Virus record (IMG/VR): IMGVR_UViG_3300043448_000296
Location: 1-58,398 of that record
DNA: 58,398 nucleotides
DNA from: a virus
Direction: 5' to 3' (one strand)
The notes beneath the pieces are model-generated. The model was given only the letters and a program-made list of their open reading frames with translations. It was not told the DNA's origin and made no database searches. Positions 47,242 to 56,692 of the stretch are shown here, piece after piece. How positions within the stretch are numbered: position 1 is the first letter of the stretch; the number at the start of each line of letters is the position of its first letter. A program made the position numbers and the translations under genes.

Positions 47242-48902
47242 TAGAAACCTAACATGTATTCTACGTCTGCATAAGGATTTCCATAACCATCCATATACCA
47301 AACATTTCCATCTTCATCAATAATTCTTTCTTCTTCATCTAATCCATCTGATATAAATCCAAATGGTGCCATGTCTTGTTCAATTTGATTTTTTTGTTCT
47401 TCGTAGATACGCTTGCGAACATCATTATCAGTCATCTCCCTGAAATAGGGTTGAACCGCCAACCACGAGAATAGAACTAGACACATCACAAGGTCATCGT
47501 TATATCCATCGTCAGCTTCAAACGATTGATTTTTCTGAATGAATGTAGTGAGTTCACTGATAATTTCGTAATCAGAGATTAGAAGTTTGTCATCCTCAAT
47601 CAGTGTTTTTAAATTAGAGCATCCAACCTTCTTAGTCACCTTTGACATCTTTAGACCAAGTTGAGATTTGGTGCCAGAGAATCCCTGACCTACAATCTGA
47701 CCAGCGCGACCTCTCATAGCACACATAAGAATGTTTGGATACTCCAAATCATAGTGAAGAATATTAGTAACCTGTTCTCCAATGTCATTGACTTCTGCTA
47801 GGATATATGCTTTGTTGTAGTTCTTGCCGACCTGTTCAATAATGTTGGGGAATAGGATTGGTTTGATTTCGTTGTTTCGATACTTAGCAACTATCTTCCA
47901 AGGTAGTGTAGTAATATCAAATACGACAAAAGCGGAGTAATCATTGTTGGTTCCACGGGATACGTCAACCGTCATGATATAGTCGCGGTCTGGTTTTGCT
48001 TCCTCGTATACTTTCAATCCTTTACCATTATCTTGAATGGGGTCTTCAAAAACCATTGAACGCAACTTAGCCGCAGAGATAAGAGTATCAACCGAACCTA
48101 GGAATTCACACTCAAATTCCTGAGTGAACTGCCTCTCAGAGGTGTTCCTGATGGTCTCTTCTTTCCACTTCTCATCTCTGCCAGGAACTTGACTCCAATG
48201 TACTTCCAGAGGCACATAACCGTTTCTACCACGCTCTGCATCATGCCAGAGCTTGTAGAACATATTCATACCCTGTGGGGTAGAGATAATAATAACTTTG
48301 GTTGTCTTACCAGATGAGATAGTAGGATACACAGAGCTGAAAAACTGCTCTGCCATGTGGTTAGGAACGAACGCAAACTCGTCAAGGAAGATGATGTTAA
48401 AAGAGTTTCCTCGCACGGCGGATGATGAGGTGGAAGCAGCGATAATCTTGGAACCGTTATCTAGTTCAAGTGAACCTTTGTTCCATCCTATGACGCCTTG
48501 CTGCATCCACTTAGGTAAGTTTTCATATGCCAGCTGCAAACGAGACAGAAGTTCTCTTGACGTTTCTGCTTTGTTTGCTAGAATAGCAATTTTGATGTTG
48601 TCGTTGAAGACAGCATAATGCAACAGATAGGAAATAACTGTTGTAGATTTTCCTGTCTGTCTGGGAAGTTTAGCAATATTAAATCTATTTTCGTGGAAGT
48701 TAGTAATGAGTTTCTCTTGGAAATCATACATCTCAAAAGGAACAAGACCTTCATCAAGAGAAATAATCTTCACATAGTTTCTTGCAAAGTAAACGGGGTC
48801 ATCTTTGCATTTGATAAATTCTTCAACTTGTTCCTTTGTAAAACTAATAGCGGTATTAGCTTTCTTTAAATTGGGATTACCAAGATATACTGCATCACTC
48901 AT
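47241..48902 (-). CDS. gp17: Terminase large subunit gp17
   Basis: 553 residues. ATPase: Walker A LPRQTGKST (79-87), Walker B NIIFLDEFAF (169-178), coupling motif IISTPQG. Nuclease: TVDVSRGTNNDYSAFVVFD and NDDLVMCLVLF supply the acidic residues of the RNase H-like site. It packages and cuts DNA into heads at gp20. Its start overlaps the 77-aa gene by 8 bases. Confidence 0.95.
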   Translation of the reverse strand: MSDAVYLGNPNLKKANTAISFTKEQVEEFIKCKDDPVYFARNYVKIISLDEGLVPFEMYDFQEKLITNFHENRFNIAKLPRQTGKSTTVISYLLHYAVFNDNIKIAILANKAETSRELLSRLQLAYENLPKWMQQGVIGWNKGSLELDNGSKIIAASTSSSAVRGNSFNIIFLDEFAFVPNHMAEQFFSSVYPTISSGKTTKVIIISTPQGMNMFYKLWHDAERGRNGYVPLEVHWSQVPGRDEKWKEETIRNTSERQFTQEFECEFLGSVDTLISAAKLRSMVFEDPIQDNGKGLKVYEEAKPDRDYIMTVDVSRGTNNDYSAFVVFDITTLPWKIVAKYRNNEIKPILFPNIIEQVGKNYNKAYILAEVNDIGEQVTNILHYDLEYPNILMCAMRGRAGQIVGQGFSGTKSQLGLKMSKVTKKVGCSNLKTLIEDDKLLISDYEIISELTTFIQKNQSFEADDGYNDDLVMCLVLFSWLAVQPYFREMTDNDVRKRIYEEQKNQIEQDMAPFGFISDGLDEEERIIDEDGNVWYMDGYGNPYADVEYMLGF

Positions 48903-49128
48903 TTGCTCTTCTAATATCCTTTTCTATATCGTCCATACTATTTAATCTTTTTTCCCACCCATCGCCTTTGGTGGTTCCTTGTGCTGGATTGATACAGGTG
49001 TCATCTCCAAACTTGTCACAAACTAAAGAAGCGAGTTCAGTTTCATTACCCTTTTTATTTGTGCCAACCCAATAGTGCTGTCCACCAATCCAGCAAGCCC
49101 CACACTTAGGGCAGGTTTTAGTATCCAT
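48895..49128 (-). CDS. Small zinc-binding protein upstream of terminase (77 aa)
   Basis: 77 residues. CPKCGACW near the N-terminus and later VCDKFGDDTCINPA provide two Cys pairs. The C-terminus is charged and overlaps the gp17 start. A sigma-70 promoter stands 34 bases before the ATG (-10 element), so this small protein and perhaps gp17 can be made early. Function unknown. Confidence 0.6.
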   Translation of the reverse strand: MDTKTCPKCGACWIGGQHYWVGTNKKGNETELASLVCDKFGDDTCINPAQGTTKGDGWEKRLNSMDDIEKDIRRANE

Positions 49129-49154
49129 GTGTCTTACCTTGAGACGGTAATGCT

Positions 49155-49182
49155 ATTATATAGGTAAATGTTGTATCGTCAA
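49155..49182 (-). promoter_or_regulatory. Sigma-70 promoter before the 77-aa gene and gp17
   Basis: Minus strand TTGACG (49182-49177), 16-base spacer, TATAAT (49160-49155), in a 72-base intergenic gap. Expected start about 49148. Confidence 0.7.
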
Positions 49183-49200
49183 GTTACAATTTACACACAA

Positions 49201-49671
49201 TTACTCTGTCTTACTTGTCATGTAGTCAGCAGCAGTGTCAATATAATCAGCGGCAAGTGTTACTTTAGATTGAACCCATCCAGGTAGTTGCATCTTTGGA
49301 TTTCTAACAACTAAGCGAAGACGGTTGACTGCATCTTCGATAGTATCTAGTTGACTCATAATCATTCCGCCTTCATCATCAATCTCTCTACCCATAGCAA
49401 CTGCAACATGATTCTCACAGATTGCCCACATTTCTTTGACGGTTTTCTTTTTCTTCCACTCTTTTTTTAGCTTGTCTTCCATGGGTAGTAAATGCTTATA
49501 GTAATCTGGAAACTCCATAATATGTTGAAGAGCAATATTGTATGCCTCTTCGTGTGTAGTTACATGTTCGCGTTCAATAGTAGAACCAATCTCTGCCTGT
49601 CTGATAACATAATCGACTGACACACCATGCTCTTTGGCGATTTCTTTCTCTGTAGGAACTTTCTTTTTCAT
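49201..49671 (-). CDS. DUF5661-like protein (156 aa)
   Basis: 156 residues. EEAYNIALQHIMEFPDYYKH, followed by LLPMEDKLKKEWKK, matches the DUF5661 pattern (A..HL.E.PDYY..L..ME). The C-terminal part (LPGWVQSKVTLAADYIDTAA) is a helix seen in other cyanophage virion proteins. Function unknown. It overlaps the 89-aa gene by 4 bases. Confidence 0.6.
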   Translation of the reverse strand: MKKKVPTEKEIAKEHGVSVDYVIRQAEIGSTIEREHVTTHEEAYNIALQHIMEFPDYYKHLLPMEDKLKKEWKKKKTVKEMWAICENHVAVAMGREIDDEGGMIMSQLDTIEDAVNRLRLVVRNPKMQLPGWVQSKVTLAADYIDTAADYMTSKTE

Positions 49672-49937
49672 GAGAAATAACCAATCGGCGTAGCCCTTAC
49701 ATCAGTTCCAGTATCAACTGATAATTTTTGATTTGCTTTTTTATGAATAACAATCTCTGTGCCAGGATTGGAGTAGAAAGAACCAACTACAGTAGTTCCA
49801 TCATTTTCATAAAGCGTGATTGTTCTTCCAGTATTACCACCAGCATCGTGAACAAGTAGAATATCAACAGCAGTTGAACCAACTACGTTTGGTGTAGTTG
49901 AGAGGGTTACAGCAGTTCCTAATAGTTTAATTCTCAT
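49668..49937 (-). CDS. Small beta-rich virion protein (89 aa)
   Basis: 89 residues; alternating hydrophobic strands (VDILLVHDAGGNTGRTITLY; TEIVIHKKANQKLSVDTGTD). No catalytic motif. The own late promoter 21 bases upstream supports a structural role. Confidence 0.6.
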   Translation of the reverse strand: MRIKLLGTAVTLSTTPNVVGSTAVDILLVHDAGGNTGRTITLYENDGTTVVGSFYSNPGTEIVIHKKANQKLSVDTGTDVRATPIGYFS

Positions 49938-49956
49938 TGTCTTTTCCGTTTATTTT

Positions 49957-50370
49957 CTATTTATTCTTAGCGGCGTCTTTAATCATCTTCTGTAAATCAG
50001 CAGTGGTGCCAATAAACATTGTGTTGTTTACAGTCGTTGGTGATGACTTCTTATCTTCCTTGCCGAGATTCTTCATCTTCTGCTGCAAGTCAATCAGTTT
50101 ATCGGTCATGTCTGAGACCTGCTTCATAGCGTTCACAGCGACTTCATATGCTCTAGGGTGCCCTGACTCCTGAGCAACCTCTAAGGCACCTTGCACCGCC
50201 TCCTGACCCTGTGAGATGAGCCTGTATAACTCCCCTCTGGTATATTCATAATCTTTGTTGGCATCAACCGTGATTTCGTTATTCTCTTGCGTAATCATTT
50301 CAGTTTGTTTTTCAATTGGTTCTATACTGATATCAAAGATATCTTCCATGTTCTTTTCAAATTCACTCAT
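49957..50370 (-). CDS. gp16: Terminase small subunit gp16
   Basis: 137 residues. SGHPRAYEVAVNAMKQVSDM, then TDKLIDLQQKMKNLGKE and NNTMFIGTTADLQKMI match T4 gp16 (DSPRHMEVFATLMGQM, NATVFMGSPTELMDEI). It recognises the packaging substrate and stimulates gp17. Overlaps gp15 by 4 bases. Confidence 0.85.
   Translation of the reverse strand: MSEFEKNMEDIFDISIEPIEKQTEMITQENNEITVDANKDYEYTRGELYRLISQGQEAVQGALEVAQESGHPRAYEVAVNAMKQVSDMTDKLIDLQQKMKNLGKEDKKSSPTTVNNTMFIGTTADLQKMIKDAAKNK
49958..49965 (-). promoter_or_regulatory. Late promoter AATAAATA for the 89-aa gene
   Basis: Minus-strand late element 21 bases before the start at 49937, inside the last codons of gp16. Confidence 0.65.
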
Positions 50371-51164
50371 AGTAATGTAATACCCTCATTGAATCCAAAG
50401 TCATCATCTGGCATCAGTAATGAATTATCCGTGCTATCGATATCTCCATCATTATCCATATCTTCAAGCGCCTGTGCGGATACGTCATAACGTAAAACTC
50501 TTCTGCTTTGTTGTAGGTCACCAAGCCTTTCGTAAACAGTTGCCTTACGAATAATCTCGCTCTGAGTTACAGGACCGTAGAGATATGTCTTTGCTGTAAA
50601 CGTCAAAGTATATGTGATACTTCTGCGGCGAAGCATGTCATCTTCATAATCATCTTCATAATCAATACCATTTAATACAAATGGAATATCTTTTTTCTCA
50701 TCCATGTCTGGAATGAGTTCCATTGTGATGTTGAAATTTGGTTGGAAGTATGGTATGATTTGCTCAAGAATCTGTAGGGCGTCGTCTTGAGAGATTGCAA
50801 GAATACCTAATTCAAAATTAATATTATATGGAACTGGCATGTATTGAGTTTTTACACTCTCTCCACTATCAGTTTTCATATACTTCTGAATGGGGCTTCC
50901 CTTTCTTGAAGGGTCGTAAGTTAGATTAGTCATCTCAAATGAGAGACGAGGCATCGTGATACTTACTTTCTTTTCTGTGGATGGGTCTTGTTCTAGACGA
51001 GCAAGAAACTTTGACTTTGGCCCATACGCAATGGGAACTTTTTCTTTGCGAATAACTGCTCCAGTTTCTGGGTCTTTTGTTACAATTTGAATATTGTTAA
51101 ATAAAGTTCCAAACCCAATCACAGTTTTTCTTATAATACCGTGATAAAAATGATTACCTAACAT
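50367..51164 (-). CDS. gp15: Tail sheath stabiliser/completion protein gp15
   Basis: 265 residues. HFYHGIIRKTVIGFGTLFNN and MPRLSFEMTNLTYDPSRK match T4 gp15 (SSFRRYATLMGDLFSNI; LPRINLHLVDFSY). It caps the tail end where it joins the neck. It shares one base with gp14. Confidence 0.9.
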   Translation of the reverse strand: MLGNHFYHGIIRKTVIGFGTLFNNIQIVTKDPETGAVIRKEKVPIAYGPKSKFLARLEQDPSTEKKVSITMPRLSFEMTNLTYDPSRKGSPIQKYMKTDSGESVKTQYMPVPYNINFELGILAISQDDALQILEQIIPYFQPNFNITMELIPDMDEKKDIPFVLNGIDYEDDYEDDMLRRRSITYTLTFTAKTYLYGPVTQSEIIRKATVYERLGDLQQSRRVLRYDVSAQALEDMDNDGDIDSTDNSLLMPDDDFGFNEGITLL

Positions 51165-52078
51165 TAGAATTCATCTCCCATATTTCCAAATTCGCCAAAT
51201 GGATTGCCTTCTGTAAAGTCAATTATATCATCGGCATTATCTTCAAAGTATTTATTTTGATTGTTTTCATTATTTTTAATATCTATATCAAGTGTAGAGA
51301 AAGTATCAGGAATCCAACTTGCTCCACTATCTTCACCAATCAAAGGAATACCAGATTGAATATCTCCAGCACCATTCAAATAAACTAATTTTACTTTTCT
51401 GTCTAATGGATGCCAGTCAGCAACAGTAGCATTAATAGTAACAGGAGCACTGACGTTGTTTGGTGTATACGTTTGAGATACTTGTTCTCCTTCTATGTAT
51501 GACCCAGTTCCTCCTTCTGCAAGAGTAATCCAGAATCCATATGATTCTTGATCGAGATTATCAAGCTCACTAATTCCAGTATCAAATTCAGTGTTTGCAT
51601 GTTGCATGAGTTCGCAGTTCATAGAGTAAATATAATTTTTACCTAATTGATAAAATGGAACTTCTCTTTCTACAAACTTAATTTCGTAAGTGTTCTTTGT
51701 CATTGGAACATAAATTAAATCACCTTCATTCGGTCTAGTGGGAACTTTCAATTGTATCTTTGTAGAAACAAATGATTGCCATCTTCTTTTGGAAACAGCA
51801 AGAGTCATTTCATCTGTCAATGCTAAACCAAACTTAGACATTGCAACAGCACTAGCACCACCAAATCCTTCAGTATTAATCAACATCATTTCAATCATAT
51901 AATGCTGTTTAAATCTTGATAGCACAATATCATTTAAAGTTCTATCTATCAAAAGTTGTCTTGGTAGATAGAATACATCCATACCAAACAATTTGATTTG
52001 TTCGTCAACCAAATCTTGAACTAATCCTTGCTCTGTATTGACTCCACCGTATTGTGGAAAGTGTACGCTTTTTGCCAT
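51164..52078 (-). CDS. gp14: Neck protein gp14
   Basis: 304 residues from ATG 52078, one base past the gp13 stop. Conserved start FPQYGGVNTEQGLVQDLVDE, then IKLFGMDVFYLPRQLLIDRT and MLINTEGFGGASAVAMSKFG identify gp14, which with gp13 closes the filled head. The NATAAATA-like match at 51249 is coding sequence only. Confidence 0.9.
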   Translation of the reverse strand: MAKSVHFPQYGGVNTEQGLVQDLVDEQIKLFGMDVFYLPRQLLIDRTLNDIVLSRFKQHYMIEMMLINTEGFGGASAVAMSKFGLALTDEMTLAVSKRRWQSFVSTKIQLKVPTRPNEGDLIYVPMTKNTYEIKFVEREVPFYQLGKNYIYSMNCELMQHANTEFDTGISELDNLDQESYGFWITLAEGGTGSYIEGEQVSQTYTPNNVSAPVTINATVADWHPLDRKVKLVYLNGAGDIQSGIPLIGEDSGASWIPDTFSTLDIDIKNNENNQNKYFEDNADDIIDFTEGNPFGEFGNMGDEF

Positions 52079-52079
52079 A

Positions 52080-52886
52080 TCAACCAATCATGTCTAGTGG
52101 TGGGAGTTCGTAATCCGAGATAATCTTAGATTCAATATCATCAATTTCTCTAATTGCATCCTCATAAATTTGACGCCCGTTGATTTGAACGCCACCAGGC
52201 AACTGAACGTTATTAAATTTGATTAGATTCTGACCCCACTGCTTTTTGATAGCAGCGGTAGCATAACGCTTTACCCAGAAGTCATTATAAATTTTTGGAA
52301 GGTCTTGTGGATTGAGAGCGCGGTAGCACTCAATAATTAGAATCTTATTCTTTGTTAACATCGCTGGGTCGTAGTCAATGTAGAGTTTACCATTACGCTT
52401 GGTAAATCTAAATTGAATGAGTGAACCAGTATTCAGAACCATGTCAAGAGTTTCGATATAACTCTTAACCATGTAGTAGTTTAGAATGTCAATTGAACCA
52501 AAAGCATAGAGGTCGTTGAGGAAAATTTGATATTCAATACCAAATAGGTCTCCACGAATGCTGCTTGACGTTACACCAAAGATTTTTTCCACACCAATAA
52601 TGTGGTCGGGAAGTTCGATGTAGTTACCACGCTCTGTCCACACGTCACCGTTGGGAGCTGTATGTGTGATATTGTTTGTTTTGAACCTGTTGACTTCTGC
52701 CTCAGTTAATACATGCTTGAGGTGCATCTTTTCCATGCCATCGAAATGACGTTCTTGGAAAAATTGAAATGTATCGTCTAGAGCATCTTCAATCTGGTCG
52801 TCATCTACGTTAATTTCTAGAACGGGAGCACCCAATTTTCTGAGACAGTATTCTTTTAGTTCTTCCCTCGTAGCGGGTTTAGCCAT
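52080..52886 (-). CDS. gp13: Neck protein gp13
   Basis: 268 residues. REELKEYCLRKLGAPVLEIN, DDTFQFFQERHFDGMEK and GNYIELPDHIIGVEKIFGVT are typical gp13 segments. The ribosome binding site AGGGGT is in the 3' arm of the terminator upstream. Confidence 0.92.
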   Translation of the reverse strand: MAKPATREELKEYCLRKLGAPVLEINVDDDQIEDALDDTFQFFQERHFDGMEKMHLKHVLTEAEVNRFKTNNITHTAPNGDVWTERGNYIELPDHIIGVEKIFGVTSSSIRGDLFGIEYQIFLNDLYAFGSIDILNYYMVKSYIETLDMVLNTGSLIQFRFTKRNGKLYIDYDPAMLTKNKILIIECYRALNPQDLPKIYNDFWVKRYATAAIKKQWGQNLIKFNNVQLPGGVQINGRQIYEDAIREIDDIESKIISDYELPPLDMIG

Positions 52887-52917
52887 AAAAAAATACCCCT
52901 AGTTTCCTAGAGGTATT
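52887..52917 (-). terminator. Intrinsic terminator before gp13, carrying its ribosome binding site
   Basis: Minus strand AATACCTCTAG-GAAA-CTAGGGGTATT, eleven pairs with one wobble, then a seven-T run (shared with the last pairs) directly before ATG. It ends the transcript of the 1237-aa gene and masks the AGGGGT binding site when folded. Confidence 0.85.
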
Positions 52918-52921
52918 TATA
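52914..52921 (-). promoter_or_regulatory. Late promoter TATAAATA overlapping the gp13 terminator
   Basis: Exact late consensus 28 bases before gp13. Its start point lies inside the terminator's 5' arm. Confidence 0.8.
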
Positions 52922-52930
52922 ATTAGGTTG

Positions 52931-52938
52931 TATTTATA
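52931..52938 (-). promoter_or_regulatory. Second late element TATAAATA before gp13
   Basis: Exact consensus 45 bases before gp13. RNA from here would contain the full terminator, unlike RNA from the nearer element. Confidence 0.55.
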
Positions 52939-52942
52939 AAGA

Positions 52943-55900
52943 TTATGCCTGTGCCTCAGTCCAAGAAATACGAGCGTTGATGGACTTAGAACCAGAATCA
53001 ATGTTTCTAGCAACGATTGTAATCATATCAGGACCGTCTGGGAATAGTGTTTGTGCTACGTTTGAAGATGTTCCGCCACCTAAAATACAGTTGCCCAAAT
53101 CTCTTGCTTTTGCGAGGTCTGCTGTGGTAACAGTAAACTGCGCTCCACCCGTGCTATTGCTGAAGAATGAGTAAATAGATTCTCCACCAGAAATTGAAGT
53201 ACCAGTAGCGTGGAAGCACACTTGTGCAAGTGATGATCCACCAAAGTTCTGCCATGTTCCGCCAGAAACTTGACCATTCAATCTAACATCAATTAGGAAT
53301 CTTCCGTCAGCAGAACAACCAACAGAAGCGAGAGTTAATTGCATTCTGTTAATAAGTTCCTTGAGACCTAAAAGACCAACGTTTCCAGAATCTACCGATG
53401 GAGCAACACGAATGCTAACCAGAGCATTAGTGTTACCAGATGTAATTGCCAAAGCTGTCTGCATACCAGCGGTAAAGATGAGCGATTTATCATCGTCATA
53501 TCTACCATCCATGATTACAGATGAACCCCAGTGACTGATGTTTGGAGCAAAGGTTGGACCGTATGAATAAACTGCAATTGGGGTACTTGCCGAGAAAGTA
53601 AACGTTTGTGCGGCAGTAGCACCTGCTGCTTTGAAGACAAGAGTTGCAGTTCCTGATGCGGATGCGGTAGCATTATTACTTAAATAAACAGTTGTTCCAC
53701 TAATTCCAACTACATATGTTCCTACTGGAATACCAGGACCATGAACATGCATGTAAAGCCCAATGGCAGCACTAGATGAAACAGTTACCGCGTTACTACC
53801 AGCAGTAGTCGTTGAACTTGCTAGAGAAGCACCAGCAAGAGTTCGTGATGCAATTGTTAATGATGTTGCTGTTTTACTGCTATATGAAATTAATTCAGGA
53901 AGACCAGTAGGTGGAACAATCCAAGCATAACCAGATGATGGGAATCCAGTGGTATCTTGAACAGAAATTGTTCCTCCAGTGGTAGTTGCCGAAGAAAGTG
54001 TTGCTGACAGAATAGTTCCGTATGGAATCGTATCTGTCTGATAACGAGCTGGCATGTTACCAGATCTCATGTATGCTTCTGTTCTGGTATTAGCGTGAGT
54101 AATTCTATGGCAGTAAATTACTTCGCCACGCTGGTCTTTGAAACCAAAACGAATAGCACCAGCACCATACCATGAATAGTCGATGTAGAACATCTGCATT
54201 CTGGTTAGGTCTAAGTTGAAACCAGAAGGACCATTGCCATCACATGTATCAATATTCCAATCAGTTGAAGGAACTTCATAATCAATTGTCTTACTGATAA
54301 ACGCAGATGATGGCGAAGCAATAGTTGTTCCTCTGTATTCTGGTGCAATTGTCATTGCGGTATCTGATGTGATACCAGTTATGAAGTACGTCTGTCCGCG
54401 AATAACAACATTATTTCCTGGTTTTAGTTGAGAAGTAAAACGAGTATTTAATCCAGTAACAGTTCCACTTCCGTTGGTAACTCGAACAGTTCCTGCCAAT
54501 TGATCGATAGAAGAACGACGGCAAGTATATAGTGTAGAACCATCAAAACGGAAGTAGAAACCGTTTTGATTGTCAAACATACCAAGACGAGTGTTAGCAT
54601 TTGTCCAGTTAGTGACAGCAATGTTAATTGGGAATCCACCAGCAGTTTGAGATGTTGGAGCAGAGGTTGGTGTATAACGGAATGTAGTATTTGATAGACC
54701 TTCAGCAAGAACTGCAAAAGTTCCGTTAAAACTACCGCTAGTTGAAGTAGCACCAGAAACTGACACTTGAGCGCCAGGATATAGGAAGTGAGGTTCTTTG
54801 CAAGTGACTAGAACTGTAGTTCCGTTAGAAACTAAACTATCTACAGATAGCGAAGGTCTTAGAATCGTACCTGTGCTAAACTGCATACCCTTACCAGATT
54901 GGTAACGGAAGTATCTTCTTGACTGTCTAATTAATGCTGCGAAAGGTGAGTTTGTTCCAGTAGAAATCTTTAGACCACCATCAAATGGTCTGTGTAGTGT
55001 TCCTCCAACAGGTCTGGTATATACTTGACCTCCAGTTGGTGCAGTTCCAACTGTTGCTTGAGTTACATATTCAAATGCAGTTGGTGAAGTAACTCTTGCA
55101 ACATACCAGTTACCATTTGCTGCAGTTGTGTTTGTATTTACAACAAAGATTGGGCATCCAGGTTGTAGACCATGTGGTGCTCCAGTAGTTACAGTGATAG
55201 TTGAGTTAGTTGCAGCAGCATCTGTAGCAAATGTTACTTGTGTCGATCCACCGATTTGTTGACCACTATAGAAGTAACCAGGATAGATGTATGAGTTTGG
55301 TGAATCTAAAATGTTTCCAGTGGATGTTGCTGCTGCTTCCATATCATATGTGAAATCAACAGATTGTGCTAGCGTTGGAGTAGCAGAACCAGAGTTTGTT
55401 CCGTTGATTAGGAAAGAACCATTTGCATCACTATTAGTTAAATACTGACTAAAAATTGGGTTTCCAGGAGTATACTGTGATAGATAAAATATAGTATTTG
55501 CCGATACAGCGTTAGAAGCAGCAGTGATTGATAGAGAGCTATCGGAAGCGATAGCAGTAACAGTGCCAATAAATGCTCCAGTTTCATTGTATAATCTATC
55601 TCCAACTCTTACTTCAGATAAAAATCTTGTTGCTGAGTTACCAGCAGTTACAGTAGTAGCTCCTCCAGTTACAGCAGCAAGGTTTCCTGTTGGGCTGAAA
55701 ATTCCTGATCCAGGAGCGCCATTATCAAAGAAACGCTGACCAGACACAAAACCATTTCCGTTTGTTGTTGCAGTTACACCATTTCTCTTTAAAGTTAATG
55801 ATGTGTCATTGGTGATAGAAGCAACTGCACCAATTAATGCTCCTGTGTTATCGTAAAGAATACTACCAACTTTTGTTTGTGAAGTAAATAACGTTCCAGT

Positions 55901-56656
55901 ACCAGTTACTGCAGTTCCAGCAGTTGTGGAAGTAATTGTTCCTGTAATTTGAGTTCTTGCTCTTACTGTAACAGTACGTGATGTGTTAACAGTGTTTGCT
56001 TCAAAAAATACAACTGGAGTAGTTGCGTTTGTGAAGAAAGAAGGTCTGTTTGCAATCGTCTGAAGTGATTCCCACTTAGTTGGTTGGAGACCATATTCAA
56101 AGTCAGTATCGATAAGAGCCTGTGGAGTAGAAACTCTCATCTTCGATACTGGGTCCATTAAAACCTCTGCAGGTCTAATGGTCTCTTCATACTCATCTAC
56201 AAAAATCTGAAGTTTATCAGATGCATTCATTCCAGCGGTATTGTAATTTAGAACAATAATAGTTCCAAAAATTGTTGCTGGTGTATGAGCATTTAAATAT
56301 GGATCAGCTGTCGTTGCTGCACTTAATGTTAGTGTAGTTCCTGATACAGCAGTAATATATGTATTTGCTGGGATACCATAACCAGTAATTCTTTGACCAA
56401 CAACTGGGGTAACCTGTGGCCATAGGTTGGTTACCGAAGTTGAACCTGGAGTTCCAGTAACAGCAATTTGAGTATCTCTTGTTCTTGTATAAGAAGCAAC
56501 CCTTAGGTTAGGATCAGAGAAATTGAAAACTACCGTATTTGTGTTTAGGTTTGTGATTAATAAAAGCTTTTCACGGGGAATGGCCTTATCAATAGTAATT
56601 CTGTTCGCTGATGGAACAAAGATATAACCAGTGTCTAAATGAACTTTTCTTGCCAT
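52943..56656 (-). CDS. Large beta-rich structural protein, tail-fibre or virion-surface type (1237 aa)
   Basis: 1237 residues dominated by Thr, Ser, Gly and Val. The N-terminal part (KVHLDTGYIFVPSANRITID) is conserved-looking. A beta unit (V-x-GSGTVTG-x-x-TxFTSQ...VG...IG.V..I.SDTxxTI) recurs at about 235-300, 325-390 and 720-780. The C-terminal part (GSSVIMDGRYDDDKSLIFTA; QTALAITSG) is less repetitive, followed by a Cys-containing region. Late promoter TATAAATA 37 bases upstream. Likely a long fibre or whisker/neck-associated protein; attachment site and receptor cannot be read. Confidence 0.75.
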   Translation of the reverse strand: MARKVHLDTGYIFVPSANRITIDKAIPREKLLLITNLNTNTVVFNFSDPNLRVASYTRTRDTQIAVTGTPGSTSVTNLWPQVTPVVGQRITGYGIPANTYITAVSGTTLTLSAATTADPYLNAHTPATIFGTIIVLNYNTAGMNASDKLQIFVDEYEETIRPAEVLMDPVSKMRVSTPQALIDTDFEYGLQPTKWESLQTIANRPSFFTNATTPVVFFEANTVNTSRTVTVRARTQITGTITSTTAGTAVTGTGTLFTSQTKVGSILYDNTGALIGAVASITNDTSLTLKRNGVTATTNGNGFVSGQRFFDNGAPGSGIFSPTGNLAAVTGGATTVTAGNSATRFLSEVRVGDRLYNETGAFIGTVTAIASDSSLSITAASNAVSANTIFYLSQYTPGNPIFSQYLTNSDANGSFLINGTNSGSATPTLAQSVDFTYDMEAAATSTGNILDSPNSYIYPGYFYSGQQIGGSTQVTFATDAAATNSTITVTTGAPHGLQPGCPIFVVNTNTTAANGNWYVARVTSPTAFEYVTQATVGTAPTGGQVYTRPVGGTLHRPFDGGLKISTGTNSPFAALIRQSRRYFRYQSGKGMQFSTGTILRPSLSVDSLVSNGTTVLVTCKEPHFLYPGAQVSVSGATSTSGSFNGTFAVLAEGLSNTTFRYTPTSAPTSQTAGGFPINIAVTNWTNANTRLGMFDNQNGFYFRFDGSTLYTCRRSSIDQLAGTVRVTNGSGTVTGLNTRFTSQLKPGNNVVIRGQTYFITGITSDTAMTIAPEYRGTTIASPSSAFISKTIDYEVPSTDWNIDTCDGNGPSGFNLDLTRMQMFYIDYSWYGAGAIRFGFKDQRGEVIYCHRITHANTRTEAYMRSGNMPARYQTDTIPYGTILSATLSSATTTGGTISVQDTTGFPSSGYAWIVPPTGLPELISYSSKTATSLTIASRTLAGASLASSTTTAGSNAVTVSSSAAIGLYMHVHGPGIPVGTYVVGISGTTVYLSNNATASASGTATLVFKAAGATAAQTFTFSASTPIAVYSYGPTFAPNISHWGSSVIMDGRYDDDKSLIFTAGMQTALAITSGNTNALVSIRVAPSVDSGNVGLLGLKELINRMQLTLASVGCSADGRFLIDVRLNGQVSGGTWQNFGGSSLAQVCFHATGTSISGGESIYSFFSNSTGGAQFTVTTADLAKARDLGNCILGGGTSSNVAQTLFPDGPDMITIVARNIDSGSKSINARISWTEAQA

Positions 56657-56692
56657 TGAGAAATTTCCTCTAAATTACATTCTTGCTTCTTA

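Noticed and set aside
51249-51256. AATAAATA inside gp14
   Set aside because: Within coding sequence with no gene start at the right distance. Similar matches inside uvsY (near 38173), uvsW (near 36754) and nrdA (near 9073) were dropped for the same reason.
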